A DNA stretch of 33,028 nucleotides from Chloroflexia bacterium (GCA_013697005.1 JACCXM010000278.1:1-33028), one strand, 5' to 3'; positions 7,039-15,877 are shown, counted from the stretch's first letter. The notes: generated by a model from the sequence alone, not told the origin. A program made the numbers and translations.

Positions 7039-7941
7039 TTGACCTCGATCCTGCCCCGGTACACCAGACCGCATGAGGAAGTCGCCGCCGCTCCTCTGGA
7101 CGAGATCATCCCGTTTGCCGAGAGCGATGCGGTGATCGACGCCTCATCCCTCACTCCCGGGTCGCGGGCGTTGTTGCGTGGTCTGCTACGGATCGGCACG
7201 GTCCGGGTTTTTCCGGGCGGCGGCGCCGGCATCGAGTACGGCGGGCTGCTCAAGACCGCGGCCCGGCCGGAGTACATCGGCGGCCACGTGTGGGAGGCCG
7301 CCGCGCACCTGAATCAGCACCGGAGCGATCTCCTCCTCGTGCCGGGGATGTCCGGCTATCCAGTCGGATCGATGTACGCCCTGGCGGCGGGCATCCCGGC
7401 GCTCCTGCTGAAGAAATCGCCTCTCGGCGACGAAGAACCACATGCCTACCCCACCGGCGCCTTCGTCATCCCCTCCTATACCGGCGAAGGCGACGTCGTG
7501 ATGCACGCCGACCCGGCCGCCGTCGAGGACATCGTGGCCACGATCGTGGCGCGCAAGCTAACGGAGCAAGCAGACCAACCGGCAGTCGATCTCGAGCTGC
7601 GCGTCGCCGGCGGGGATGACATCATCGACAAGGCGACCATGAGCCAAGCCGTCGGTGAGAGCGCGGTCATCGTCGGCGAAGCGGCCATGACCCGCTGCCT
7701 GGCCCGATATCGGGCCCGCAGCGGCGACGAGCGTCCGGTACGGATGCGCGTCTCGGTCGTGGCCTGGGTGACGCCGCTGATCAAGGGGTACAACCATCCT
7801 TACGAGCATTTGCAGCAGGCATTTGGACGGCGCCCGTTCGCCGGGATCGATCTCTGCGCGCTGCACCTCGACCCTCCGGCGATCGGAGTTACCGGAGTCG
7901 GCACGATCGGATTCGCCGCGGATTACGCCGTCCGCGAGTGA
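7039..7941 (+). CDS. Phosphoribosyltransferase-like protein of unknown activity
   Basis: A 300-residue soluble protein. Residues ~95-165 ('RSDLLLVPGMSGYPVGSMYA', then 'GIPALLLKKSP', 'TGAFVIPSYTGEGDVVMHAD') align by eye with the core of adenine phosphoribosyltransferase ('VVGIESRGF..G', 'VRKxGxLP', 'LEYG...EMHTD'; compare apt at 16843). Where APT has the PRPP loop 'VLIIDDVLATGGTA' I see nothing comparable, only 'PAAVEDIVATIV'. The C-terminal ~110 residues are unassigned. The TTG start follows GGGAGGACGCCACG, a good ribosome-binding site. The gene lies just after the nucleoside importer and before a glycosidase and a sugar kinase, suggesting nucleoside or ribose chemistry, but catalytic activity is doubtful without the loop. 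Confidence 0.5.
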   Translation: MTSILPRYTRPHEEVAAAPLDEIIPFAESDAVIDASSLTPGSRALLRGLLRIGTVRVFPGGGAGIEYGGLLKTAARPEYIGGHVWEAAAHLNQHRSDLLLVPGMSGYPVGSMYALAAGIPALLLKKSPLGDEEPHAYPTGAFVIPSYTGEGDVVMHADPAAVEDIVATIVARKLTEQADQPAVDLELRVAGGDDIIDKATMSQAVGESAVIVGEAAMTRCLARYRARSGDERPVRMRVSVVAWVTPLIKGYNHPYEHLQQAFGRRPFAGIDLCALHLDPPAIGVTGVGTIGFAADYAVRE

Positions 7942-8076
7942 TTTCGACCGGTGCGAACTTCGGGAACATCGGGAACTTCCTGGGTGTCGGGAATCGCGGG
8001 GAGTTCGCTCACGATCGCTCCTGAGTACACGTGAGCATGATGAATTGCGGCACAAACTGTCGCGGAGGGGGTCGTC

Positions 8077-9372
8077 GTGGCACGGGTGAAAATCGCCTAC
8101 GTCGGCGGGGGCAGCACGCGCGCGCCGGGCACGATGGCGTCGCTCATCGCCCAGGGCGAAAACTTCGCCGGCTCCGAGATCGTCCTCATCGACCTCGACG
8201 AGGATCGGCTGGCGCTGGTGCAAACGCTGGCCGCGAAAATGGCGCGCTGTCGCAATCTCGACCTGACGATCCGCGCTACCACCGATCGCCGCGCCGGGCT
8301 GACCGGCTGCGACGCCGTGCTCACCAGCTACCGCCCCGGTGGTTTTGCCGCCCGTATTCACGACGAGCGCATTCCCCTCAAACATGGCGTGATCGGGCAG
8401 GAGACTCAGGGACCGGGCGGGTTTTTCATGGCGCTGCGCTCGATCCAGGTGATGAAAGCGATCGTCGCCGATCTGGAGCGGGTGGCGCCAAAGGCGATGA
8501 TCGTCAATTACACCAATCCGGTGAATATCGTCGCCCAGGCGGTGACGACAAACACGTCGATTCCGTTCGTCTCTCTCTGCGAGGGACCGCTCATTTACCC
8601 TCACGAGGCGGTCGCCGCCGCTGGTCTCGACCCTGGAAAGCTGGACGCCCGCTCGATCGGGCTGAACCACGCGTCCTGGACCGTCCGCCACCAGTACGAC
8701 GGCGCAGACGTCATCCCGCTGCTTGCCGCCGCCTGGCCACGCGTCAAGGACGACCCTACCATACGGACGTCGACGCGGCGCATGCTCCAGATCGCAATTA
8801 CCCTCGGATCGCTACCCAGCGAGTACATGCAGTACTACTTTTTCACCGGCGAAGTGCTGGCCGCTCTCCAAGCCAAACCCACGACCCGCGCCGAGGACAT
8901 CTTCGCCTCGGTTCCCGACTACTGGGCGCATTACCGGCAGCAGGCGGAGCGCGCCTGTCCGGAGCTCGATCCCGCCCGGTCACGGGGCGGGATCAATGAG
9001 CTGGAACTGGCCATCGACGTCATGGATGCCATCTTCAATGACCGCAAGGAGCTGCTGCCGGTGAATGTGCCGAACCGCGGCGCCATCCCCGCTCTCCAGG
9101 ACGATCTGGTTGTCGAGACGGTCGGTTATGTCGATGCCGCCGGCATCGCCCCGCTTGCGTTGGGTCCCTTGCCAGCGCCAGTGGCGGGTCTGGTGAAGGC
9201 GCTCGCCGAGTATCAGACGTTGGCCGCCCAGGCTGCCTGGAGCGGAACCCGCCGCGAGGCGATCCAGGCGTTGCTGGCCAACCCACTGTGCACGTCGTTG
9301 CCGGTGACGGAAGCGATCTATGCCGAACTGGCCGCGGCGCACCGGGAGTTTCTCCCCGAACGGCTGTTATGA
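8077..9372 (+). CDS. Glycoside hydrolase family 4 (NAD- and metal-dependent glycosidase)
   Basis: A 431-residue cytoplasmic GH4 enzyme. This family cleaves alpha- or beta-glycosides, often 6-phosphorylated, by an NAD+/Mn2+-dependent oxidation-elimination route. Evidence: the N-terminal Rossmann motif 'IAYVGGGSTR' (residues ~6-15), acidic strand end 'IVLIDLD', 'VIGQETQGPGGFF', 'IVNYTNPVNIV' (~142-152), 'SLCEGPL' with the expected metal-binding cysteine at ~168, and 'GLNHASW' with the metal-binding histidine at ~197. Length is typical. The GTG start follows GCGGAGGGGGTCGTC. The exact sugar cannot be read, since alpha- and beta-specific, phospho- and non-phospho members look similar. The stop overlaps the kinase start (ATGA), so the two enzymes probably act together. 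Confidence 0.88.
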   Translation: MARVKIAYVGGGSTRAPGTMASLIAQGENFAGSEIVLIDLDEDRLALVQTLAAKMARCRNLDLTIRATTDRRAGLTGCDAVLTSYRPGGFAARIHDERIPLKHGVIGQETQGPGGFFMALRSIQVMKAIVADLERVAPKAMIVNYTNPVNIVAQAVTTNTSIPFVSLCEGPLIYPHEAVAAAGLDPGKLDARSIGLNHASWTVRHQYDGADVIPLLAAAWPRVKDDPTIRTSTRRMLQIAITLGSLPSEYMQYYFFTGEVLAALQAKPTTRAEDIFASVPDYWAHYRQQAERACPELDPARSRGGINELELAIDVMDAIFNDRKELLPVNVPNRGAIPALQDDLVVETVGYVDAAGIAPLALGPLPAPVAGLVKALAEYQTLAAQAAWSGTRREAIQALLANPLCTSLPVTEAIYAELAAAHREFLPERLL

Positions 9373-10376
9373 GGGTTTCCGAACCGTCGCTCGTCCTTGG
9401 TGTCGACGGCGGCAACACCAAAACCATCGCCATCGTCGCCCGGTCCGACGGCACGATCGCCGGCGCGGGGCGCGCTGGGTGTGCCGATATCTACAACGCC
9501 GTTGACGAGGAGACCGCGATCGACGCCATCCGCATCGCGGTCGATGACGCGCTGCGGGCGGCGGGAGCCGCCTGCGCCGACATCCTGGCCGGCGCCTTCA
9601 GCGTGGCCGGCGCGGATTGGCCGGAAGACATCGCGCTGCTGGAAAACGCGGTGCGCGGGCTCGGATATGGCCAGAGCACCCAGGTCGTCAACGATGCCAT
9701 CGGCGCCCTGCGCGCCGGCACACCAGATGGTCTTGGCGTCGGAGTCACCTGCGGCACCGGCATCGCCATCGGCGCGCGCAACGCGGAAGGCAAGATCTGG
9801 TACTCCGGACACTGGCCAGTCGCCGCCGGCGGCGCCGAGTTGGGGTGGCGCGCGCTGCGTGCCGTCTACGAGGCGGAGCTCGGTCTGGCGCCACCAACGT
9901 CACTCAAAGCAGGAATGCTGGAGTATTTCGGGGTCGATTCGATTGAAGACGTTCTGCACCTCACCACCGCGCGGGGGAGAATCTGGGGAACGCCTCAGCA
10001 GGCACGGCTCGCCCCGGTCCTGCTCGATCAGGCGGCGCTCGGCGATGAGACCGCGCTCGACATCGTGCTGGATGCGGCCGCGCGCCACGCGGACGCGGCG
10101 CTCGCCGCCGCCGGAGCGGTCGGTTTGCGGCAGAGCTCGTTTCGCCTGGTCTTGAGCGGAGGTGTGCTGCGCCATCCGTCCGGTCTGCTGGAAGGCTCCA
10201 TCCGCACCCGGGTCGAAGAGCTGGCCCCGGCGGTCGAAACCGTCCACGACCCACCGGAGCCAGTCATCGGCGCGGTGCTGCTGGCGATGGACCTGACAGA
10301 GCGCAAAGGTGGCCCCCAGTCACTCGCGCGGTTGCTGGCGACCCTCCCCGGTCCAGACCTCTTCACAACGGGCTGA
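9369..10376 (+). CDS. N-acetylglucosamine kinase-like / BadF-type ATPase
   Basis: A 335-residue ASKHA-fold kinase of the BadF/BadG/BcrA/BcrD family that includes N-acetylglucosamine kinases. The phosphate-1 motif is '[15 protein letters not shown]' near the N-terminus. Further pieces are '[14 protein letters not shown]', '[12 protein letters not shown]', '[16 protein letters not shown]' (phosphate-2) and '[14 protein letters not shown]' (adenosine motif). The start is the ATG at 9369 overlapping the GH4 stop as ATGA; the track's 9288 start is inside GH4. Its tight coupling to the GH4 gene suggests it phosphorylates the sugar released, or one feeding the same pathway. Which sugar is not known. 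Confidence 0.85.
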   Translation: MRVSEPSLVLGVDGGNTKTIAIVARSDGTIAGAGRAGCADIYNAVDEETAIDAIRIAVDDALRAAGAACADILAGAFSVAGADWPEDIALLENAVRGLGYGQSTQVVNDAIGALRAGTPDGLGVGVTCGTGIAIGARNAEGKIWYSGHWPVAAGGAELGWRALRAVYEAELGLAPPTSLKAGMLEYFGVDSIEDVLHLTTARGRIWGTPQQARLAPVLLDQAALGDETALDIVLDAAARHADAALAAAGAVGLRQSSFRLVLSGGVLRHPSGLLEGSIRTRVEELAPAVETVHDPPEPVIGAVLLAMDLTERKGGPQSLARLLATLPGPDLFTTG

Positions 10377-10501
10377 GCGTCACCGCGCGTCATCTGGGCG
10401 GCGGGGTTTCTGGTACCTTGAGCGCATCTGCCGCGAGAAGGATCTCGCCGGCCCGCCCTGCGGCGGTACGCCAACCGCCCAATCGAGGAGGTCAATCCGC
10501 G

Positions 10502-11140
10502 ATGCCTTTCGAGCTTCCCCCGTTGCCATACGCCTACGATGCTTTGACACCCTATATCGACGAAGAGACGATGCACCTGCATCACGACAAGCACCACCAG
10601 GCCTACGTCAACAACCTCAACGCCGCCGTCGAAGGCACGTCCTTTTCCAACATGAGCATCGACGAGTTGGTCCGAAATCTGAGCATGGTGCCCGACGACA
10701 AACGGACGGCGGTCCGCAACAACGGCGGCGGTCACTACAACCACTCCATGTTTTGGGAGATCATGCGCTCGGGCGGTGGCGGCGCGCCGCAGGGGCAGAT
10801 CGCGGGAGCGATCGACGATGCCTTCGGCGGTTTCGATGCTCTGAAGGAAGCGTTCAACAAAGCCGGCGTCGGCCGTTTCGGCTCCGGATGGGCCTGGGTG
10901 ATCATCGGTTCGGACGGCAAACTGGCGGTGGTCTCGACCCCGAACCAGGACAACCCGCTCATGACCGGGCTGGTGGAGACGACCGGTTACCCCGTGTTCG
11001 GCAACGATGTCTGGGAGCACGCCTACTATCTCAAGTACCAGAACCGTCGCCCCGAGTACCTCGAAGCCTGGTGGAACACCGTCAATTGGGACGCCATCAA
11101 CGAGCGCTACAACAGTGGTCTCACCGGCATGGGCGGCTAG
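10502..11140 (+). CDS. sodA: Superoxide dismutase, Mn-type or cambialistic
   Basis: A 212-residue Fe/Mn superoxide dismutase with no signal peptide. The metal ligands are in place: first His in '[15 protein letters not shown]' (~residue 27), second in 'HYNHSMFW' (~81), and Asp and His in '[19 protein letters not shown]' (~169 and 173). Two discriminating sites favour manganese: glycines in '[13 protein letters not shown]' and the Gln in '[10 protein letters not shown]', where iron enzymes usually have Ala and Gln at the alternative positions. The ATG at 10502 is preceded by CGAGGAGGTCAATCCGCG; the longer ORF start at 10418 is not needed. It appears to be a single-gene unit, with an inverted repeat element right after its stop. 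Confidence 0.95.
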   Translation: MPFELPPLPYAYDALTPYIDEETMHLHHDKHHQAYVNNLNAAVEGTSFSNMSIDELVRNLSMVPDDKRTAVRNNGGGHYNHSMFWEIMRSGGGGAPQGQIAGAIDDAFGGFDALKEAFNKAGVGRFGSGWAWVIIGSDGKLAVVSTPNQDNPLMTGLVETTGYPVFGNDVWEHAYYLKYQNRRPEYLEAWWNTVNWDAINERYNSGLTGMGG

Positions 11141-11148
11141 CCGCTTTC

Positions 11149-11272
11149 ACGAGGGTCATAGGGTCATAGGTCCGGGCTTCGGTCTAGGGTCCGTTTCTCG
11201 ATACGTCAACCGCGACTGACGGTCGGACCGTACCGGAAACTCCCTATCGCCCCATCACCCCATCACCCTCGT
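11149..11272. repeat. Inverted tandem 8-mer element, copy 3
   Basis: Left end ACGAGGGTCATAGGGTCATA and right end ...CCCCATCACCCTCGT flank about 70 bases. The outer ~20 bases match as inverted repeats with a few G/C and A/G differences. The element starts 8 bases after the SOD stop, and its right end contains the stop codon of the minus-strand gene at 11263, so it lies between two convergent genes. It could act as a two-way transcript end, although there is no T-run. Confidence 0.8.
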
Positions 11273-11778
11273 ACCTTGGCGCGTTGCCGCCAGCGGCCCC
11301 GGAACGCGGGCTGCTCCTCGCGCTGTCCCATGGGAACACCCGCCTCCTCGATCATCGGCTGGAGCGTCGCAATCTGCGACGCCAGCCGGCTGGCGATGGT
11401 TTTGGCAAGAGGACGATCGAGACGCCCCAGCGGCGCGGATTCGAAAAGGTGCCCCCAGGAGGCCGTCCACCGCTCCAGCTCGACGTGGGGACCGAGGTGG
11501 TGCTTGATCTCCACGATCCGCGTATCGAAGTACGCGAGGTAGGCCAGGGTGCTGGCTGGACCGTCCTCGAAATGCAACCCGATCTCGATGCGGCCCCGCA
11601 CGCCGTCGGTCCAGACTTCGAAGTGGATGCGGTCGTTGCCGTAGTCGATTTTGAGCAGCATCGCGTTCGCACGATGGCGGAAATCCGCGAGTTCAGACGG
11701 CAACGCGGACCGCGCTTCGCTCACGATCGCGGCGAAAAAATCCCTTCGGTTGAGATTGCTCGCGCTGCGGTGGCTCAT
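11263..11778 (-). CDS. Conserved-looking hypothetical protein
   Basis: A 171-residue protein without a signal peptide or membrane segment. The middle part has the look of a mixed alpha/beta domain: 'NAMLLKIDYGNDRIHFEVWT', 'GRIEIGLHFEDGPASTLAYL' and 'IVEIKHHLGPHVELERWTASW'. The C-terminus is basic and glutamine/arginine-rich. I do not recognise the family. I use the ATG at 11778 (MSHRSASN); the alternative TTG at 11805 adds nine residues, and neither has a strong ribosome-binding site. The last codons and the stop (…VRG-TGA) come from the flanking inverted repeat element. It is convergent with the SOD gene. Confidence 0.6.
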   Translation of the reverse strand: MSHRSASNLNRRDFFAAIVSEARSALPSELADFRHRANAMLLKIDYGNDRIHFEVWTDGVRGRIEIGLHFEDGPASTLAYLAYFDTRIVEIKHHLGPHVELERWTASWGHLFESAPLGRLDRPLAKTIASRLASQIATLQPMIEEAGVPMGQREEQPAFRGRWRQRAKVRG

Positions 11779-12294
11779 GCTGGCACGCACCCTGCGATTG
11801 TCCAAGCCGTGAGTGTAGCGACACGTCAGACGCGGTCCCAGCCGATGCCTGATGATCCGGTGCAGCGCCGGAGTACACTACCTCCATGGCAAACCCGGTC
11901 CGCGTCGTTCACGGACATGAAGCGCGGCTTTCTCCGATCGCGTTGGAGCGAATGATGTCGCCGACCTCCTCCCCACCCAGGACATTGGGTGACAAGCTCT
12001 CCGATCTTCTCGATCGTCTCATCGGCGGTCTGACTCAACCCCTCCGTCCCATCCCGGCTCCGGTGCCGGTTCCGATACGTCGCCCGGACGCGGCGCGGGC
12101 GCCCCGAACCCGGCGCTAGCCTCGACCACAACTCCTTTCGCGTGGCGATGCGCGCGGTTCATTCCCGTTGCGTGTAACATTTCTGGCGCCACGCACGCCC
12201 AGAGCGCGTGCCGTGGCATTGCGTGTGTCCGATCGTTGACGACCACGATCGAGACGCCGCCTGTGATTCGTGTGAGCGCTAGCGCGAGGGACGT
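11779..12294. other. Mostly non-coding gap upstream of the transhydrogenase operon
   Basis: About 500 bases lie between the start of the minus-strand hypothetical gene and pntAA. It holds one doubtful 77-residue plus-strand ORF (listed separately). The last 175 bases before pntAA are gene-free and should contain the pnt promoter. GTGTAACATTT near 12172 could serve as a -10 region, but I cannot fix a matching -35. No tRNA, riboswitch or terminator pattern was seen. Confidence 0.5.
11886..12119 (+). CDS. Doubtful small ORF, proline/arginine-rich
   Basis: A 77-codon frame 'MANPVRVVHGHEARLSPIAL' with a short amphipathic stretch 'LGDKLSDLLDRLIGGL' followed by a proline-rich basic tail. It has no good ribosome-binding site and resembles no family I know. 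The composition could arise by chance in GC-rich DNA. It is listed because it is the only plausible frame in this gap. Confidence 0.25.
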   Translation: MANPVRVVHGHEARLSPIALERMMSPTSSPPRTLGDKLSDLLDRLIGGLTQPLRPIPAPVPVPIRRPDAARAPRTRR

Positions 12295-13470
12295 ATGGAA
12301 GGCGAGACGGCGGGCGCGCTGATAGTGGGCGTGCCACGGGAGTCTGCTCCCGGCGAGCAGCGCGTGGCGATGACACCCGACACCGTGAAACGGCTCACCG
12401 CCACTGGCGTCGTCGTCCGGGTCGAGCATGACGCCGGTTTGGCCTCCGGGCACAACGACGACGCCTATGTCGCCTCCGGCGCCACCATCGTTCCCGATCC
12501 CGGGCCGGTGTACGAGGCGCAGGTCGTGATCAAAGTGCAGAAGCCGGATACGACAGAAGCGGCCCTGCTCACCCCCGGCACGACCCTGATCGCGCTGCTG
12601 CAGCCGATGACTAACACGGAGCTGATGCGCGAATTCGCGGGCCGGGATATCACCTCGTTCAGCATGGACGCCATCCCGCGCACCACCCGCGCCCAGTCGA
12701 TGGACGTCCTCTCCTCGCAAGCAACCGTCGCCGGCTACAAGGCGGTCCTGATGGCTGCCGCCACGTTGCCCCGCTTCTTTCCCATGCTCACCACCGCGGC
12801 CGGTTCGATCGTTCCGGCCAAAGTGCTCATCGTCGGCGCTGGTGTGGCCGGTTTGCAGGCCATCGCCACCGCCCGCCGCCTGGGGGCGGTCGTCGAGGCT
12901 TACGACACCCGGCCAGTGGTCAAGGAGCAGGTCGAAAGCCTCGGCGCGAAGTTCGTCGATATCCCGGTCGACACCAGCGATGCCCAGACGGCTGGGGGAT
13001 ACGCCAAAGAGCTCTCGGCGGAGACCCTGCGCAAACAGCAGGAAGTGCTCGCCGATCACGCCGCGAAATCAGACGTCGTCATCACCACCGCGGCAATACC
13101 GGGCCGACCCGCGCCCCGTCTGATTTCCAGGGAAACCGTCGAGCGCATGCGGCCGGGATCGGTCATCGTCGATCTCGCCGCGGAGACGGGCGGCAATGTC
13201 GAGCTGACCCAGGCCGGCGAGAACGTGGAACACAACGGCGTCACCATCATGGGCCAATTGAACCTACCGAGCACCATGCCGGTTCACGCCAGTCAGATGT
13301 ACGCCAAGAACATCCAGAATCTGCTCGATCTGCTGATCAAAGACGGCAAATTCGATCCCGACTATGAGGATGAGATCGTCAAGGGCACGGTCATCACCCG
13401 GCAGGGCGAAATTGTTCACGAAATGACCCGGCAGCGAATGGCAGAGGCGGCCGAGCCTTCGCGACAGTGA
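12295..13470 (+). CDS. pntAA: NAD(P) transhydrogenase subunit alpha 1 (NAD-binding domain I)
   Basis: A 391-residue soluble domain I of proton-translocating transhydrogenase, which binds NAD(H) on the cytoplasmic side and passes hydride to NADP held by PntB. Family landmarks are 'VGVPRESAPGEQRVAMTPDT', 'SMDAIPRTTRAQSMDVLSSQ' (mobile RQD-like region), 'TVAGYKAVLMAA', the Rossmann fold 'VLIVGAGVAGLQAIATARRL' and 'IVDLAAETGGNVELT'. The ATG start at 12295 gives a normal length. The alpha chain is split, as in many non-enterobacterial systems, with the membrane part encoded by the next gene 16-37 bp downstream. The operon pntAA-pntAB-pntB supplies NADPH from the proton gradient. Confidence 0.95.
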   Translation: MEGETAGALIVGVPRESAPGEQRVAMTPDTVKRLTATGVVVRVEHDAGLASGHNDDAYVASGATIVPDPGPVYEAQVVIKVQKPDTTEAALLTPGTTLIALLQPMTNTELMREFAGRDITSFSMDAIPRTTRAQSMDVLSSQATVAGYKAVLMAAATLPRFFPMLTTAAGSIVPAKVLIVGAGVAGLQAIATARRLGAVVEAYDTRPVVKEQVESLGAKFVDIPVDTSDAQTAGGYAKELSAETLRKQQEVLADHAAKSDVVITTAAIPGRPAPRLISRETVERMRPGSVIVDLAAETGGNVELTQAGENVEHNGVTIMGQLNLPSTMPVHASQMYAKNIQNLLDLLIKDGKFDPDYEDEIVKGTVITRQGEIVHEMTRQRMAEAAEPSRQ

Positions 13471-13507
13471 CCGATACGTTCCCGGAATGGAGGATGGAAG
13501 GGGTACG

Positions 13508-13918
13508 ATGCTAGCGCCGATACCGGGTTTCTTGTTCTTTCTGATGCAGGTGACCACTGACTCGTTGCAGACGACATTGAGCGACAACGCGACGGTGCTG
13601 TTGCTCACTGTCTATGTCCTGCTGCTCGCGATTTTTCTCGGCTTCGAGTTGATCGGGCGGGTGCCGGCCACCCTGCACACCCCACTCATGTCCGGCACCA
13701 ACGCCATCCACGGCATCGTCGTGCTTGGCGCGATGATCATCCTGGGCAGCATCGAGGGCTCCTCGCTGACTGACACCGTGCTCAAGATTCTCGCCTTCAT
13801 CGCGGTCGTCCTCGGTTCCGCCAACGTCTTTGGTGGCTTCGTCGTCACCGACCGTATGTTGGAAATGTTCAAGCGCAAACCCGTCGCGCGGAAGAGCCCT
13901 GGGGCGGGAGGCCAGTAA
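13508..13918 (+). CDS. pntAB: NAD(P) transhydrogenase subunit alpha 2 (membrane part)
   Basis: A 136-residue membrane subunit with four hydrophobic helices. It is recognised by 'LLLTVYVLLLAIFLGFELI' and 'PATLHTPLMSGTNAIHGIVV', the latter the conserved loop of the PntA C-terminal domain, and by 'GSANVFGGFVVTDRMLEMFK' near the end. I chose the ATG at 13508 because GGAAGGGG lies at the right spacing; the track's ATG at 13487 adds seven residues. The stop overlaps the pntB start (TAATG), so the two are translationally coupled. With PntB it forms the proton channel domain II. Confidence 0.93.
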   Translation: MLAPIPGFLFFLMQVTTDSLQTTLSDNATVLLLTVYVLLLAIFLGFELIGRVPATLHTPLMSGTNAIHGIVVLGAMIILGSIEGSSLTDTVLKILAFIAVVLGSANVFGGFVVTDRMLEMFKRKPVARKSPGAGGQ

Positions 13919-15330
13919 TGGACTGGATTATGGATAACCGCGTCGAACTGATCAATATCGCCTATCTGATTGCGGCGGTCTGTTTCATCGTCGGGCTCAA
14001 ACTGCTCAGCTCCCCGGCCACCGCGCGGCGGGGCAATCAGATCGCCGCCCTCGGCATGGCGATCGCGGTTGTCGCGACGCTGTTCATGCCGGGGATGCAG
14101 AATATCTGGTTGATCCTGGTTGGTCTCGTCATCGGCGCGGTGCTAGCGACGTTCCCGGCGCGCTCGGTCAAGATGACGGCCATGCCGCAGATGGTGGCCA
14201 TCTTCAACGGCATGGGCGGCGCGACGGCGGCGCTCGTCTCGCTGGTCGAGTTCCAACACCGGGCCAATGTCGGCCGTGGCGAAATCGTCTCGATCGTGCT
14301 CGGCCTGATCATCGGCTCCATCTCATTCGCCGGCAGCATGATCGCCTTTGGCAAGCTGCAGGAGCTTATCTCCGGCCGCGCCATCTCATATCCGAATCAG
14401 CGCCAGGTCAACGCCATCATCGGCGTAGCGGTAGTGGCCCTCGGCATCCTCCTCGTCGTGCTCGGCCAGGCCGGGGTGAGCTACCTCCTGATCGTCGTGC
14501 TCTTTCTGACCGCGCTGGTGCTCGGGGCCGCGGTCGTGCTGCCGATCGGTGGCGCGGACATGCCCGTCGTCATCGCCGTGCTCAACTCGATGACCGGTGT
14601 CGCGGCGGCGCTGACAGGGTTCGTGCTCAATAACCAGGCCCTCATCATCGCCGGTATCCTCGTCGGCGCTTCCGGGGCGTTCCTGACCCTGCTCATGGCG
14701 CGCGCGATGAACCGCTCGGTGAGCAATGTGCTCTTCGGCGCCTGGGGCGCCGCCGCGGTGGGCGCCGGCAGCGCCGCCGCGGGCGCGGCGCCGGAGCTAC
14801 CCATGCGCGAGGCGACACCAGAGGACGCCGCGGTCCCCCTCGCCTACGCGGAGAAGGTGATCATCGTGCCCGGCTACGGTCTGGCGGTGGCCCAGGCGCA
14901 ACACGCGGTCCGCGAATTGGCGGAGACCTTGCAGGATCGCGGTGTGAATGTGCGCTATGCCATCCACCCCGTGGCCGGCCGCATGCCCGGTCACATGAAC
15001 GTGCTCCTCGCCGAGGCGAACGTCCCCTATGACGAGCTCTTCGAGATGGAGCAGATCAACGAGGACTTCGCCAATACCGACGTCGCGATCGTCGTCGGCG
15101 CCAACGACGTCACCAACCCCGCGGCGCGCGACGATCCGGGGAGTCCGATTTACGGTATGCCGATTCTGAACGTCGACCAAGCCAAGCAGGTGTACGTCCT
15201 CAAGCGCGGCCGTGGCGCCGGATTCGCTGGGATCGAAAACATGCTCTTCCACGATGCAAAAACGGCGATGCTCTTCGGTGACGCCAAGGAATCGTTGAGC
15301 AAGCTCAACTCCGCGGTCAGGGACGCATAG
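13918..15330 (+). CDS. pntB: NAD(P) transhydrogenase subunit beta
   Basis: A 470-residue protein: roughly residues 1-270 are hydrophobic membrane helices ('GLKLLSSPATARRGNQIAAL', 'MPQMVAIFNGMGGATAALVS') and the rest is the soluble NADP-binding domain III. Domain III landmarks are 'VIIVPGYGLAVAQAQHAVRE', 'YAIHPVAGRMPGHMNVLLAE', 'VGANDVTNPAARDDPGSPIY' and 'GAGFAGIENMLF'. All are intact. The ATG overlaps the pntAB stop by one base. The operon appears to end here, with a repeat-rich gap after it. Confidence 0.96.
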   Translation: MDWIMDNRVELINIAYLIAAVCFIVGLKLLSSPATARRGNQIAALGMAIAVVATLFMPGMQNIWLILVGLVIGAVLATFPARSVKMTAMPQMVAIFNGMGGATAALVSLVEFQHRANVGRGEIVSIVLGLIIGSISFAGSMIAFGKLQELISGRAISYPNQRQVNAIIGVAVVALGILLVVLGQAGVSYLLIVVLFLTALVLGAAVVLPIGGADMPVVIAVLNSMTGVAAALTGFVLNNQALIIAGILVGASGAFLTLLMARAMNRSVSNVLFGAWGAAAVGAGSAAAGAAPELPMREATPEDAAVPLAYAEKVIIVPGYGLAVAQAQHAVRELAETLQDRGVNVRYAIHPVAGRMPGHMNVLLAEANVPYDELFEMEQINEDFANTDVAIVVGANDVTNPAARDDPGSPIYGMPILNVDQAKQVYVLKRGRGAGFAGIENMLFHDAKTAMLFGDAKESLSKLNSAVRDA

Positions 15331-15340
15331 TTCAGCGAGC

Positions 15341-15361
15341 CGACAGTCGACAGTCGACAGT
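15341..15361. repeat. Tandem 7-mer (CGACAGT) x3
   Basis: Three exact copies of CGACAGT follow the pntB stop. About 65 bases later the other side of the gap reads CTGACGGCTGACGACTG, an imperfect complement of the same theme. The whole 15341-15451 segment therefore resembles the GGGGTGAT elements in layout, with tandem short units in opposite orientation at each end. Confidence 0.6.
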
Positions 15362-15454
15362 GGAATCGAGATTGGTGGCGTCCCCTCTGACGATGTCACC
15401 CATGGCGCCACACGCGGCCCACACCGACTGACGGCTGACGACTGGAGACTAACG

Positions 15455-15877
15455 ATGTCCACCGAAGCGAACAAAACCCTCATCCGCGAGTTCTTCGAGC
15501 AGGTCTGGAATCAGGCCGATGAAGCGGCGATCGATCGCTTCATCGCCGAAGACGCCGGGGGCAACGACCCCGATTTCGGGTTGGGCCGCGAAGGATTCCG
15601 GCGCCAGTGGCGAAAATGGCAAGACGCGTTTGCCGATCTCCATTTCGAGATCGAGGAAATGATTGCCGAGGGCGATACCGTGGTCGCCCGGTGGACCCTG
15701 ACCGGCACGCACCGCGGTCCGTTTCTGGGAATTGCTCCCACCGGGCGCACCATACGGGTCGGCGGCATGAGTCTGGACCACCTTCAGGATGGCATCCTCG
15801 TTGCCGGTTTCGACGGCTGGGACAATCTCGGTCTGCGCCAGCAACTTGGGGTTATCCCAAGCGATCCCGACAAGTAA
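15455..15877 (+). CDS. SnoaL-like ester cyclase/NTF2-fold protein
   Basis: A 140-residue cytoplasmic protein with the SnoaL/ester-cyclase pattern: N-terminal helix 'NKTLIREFFEQVWNQ', 'AAIDRFIAEDA', 'FADLHFEIEEMIAEGDTVVA', 'RWTLTGTHRGPFLGIAPTGR' and 'DGILVAGFDGWDNLGLRQQL'. These proteins have the cone-shaped NTF2-like fold and are mostly of unknown substrate, despite the polyketide-cyclase name. The ATG is preceded by GGAGACTAACG. It stands alone after the repeat-bearing gap and is convergent with the LLM oxidoreductase. Confidence 0.8.
   Translation: MSTEANKTLIREFFEQVWNQADEAAIDRFIAEDAGGNDPDFGLGREGFRRQWRKWQDAFADLHFEIEEMIAEGDTVVARWTLTGTHRGPFLGIAPTGRTIRVGGMSLDHLQDGILVAGFDGWDNLGLRQQLGVIPSDPDK

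Noticed and set aside
8031-8999. 322-codon plus-strand ORF overlapping GH4
   Set aside because: Different frame within GH4; no coding signature of its own.
12019-13059. 346-codon minus-strand ORF
   Set aside because: Antisense to pntAA, which is certain from its motifs.
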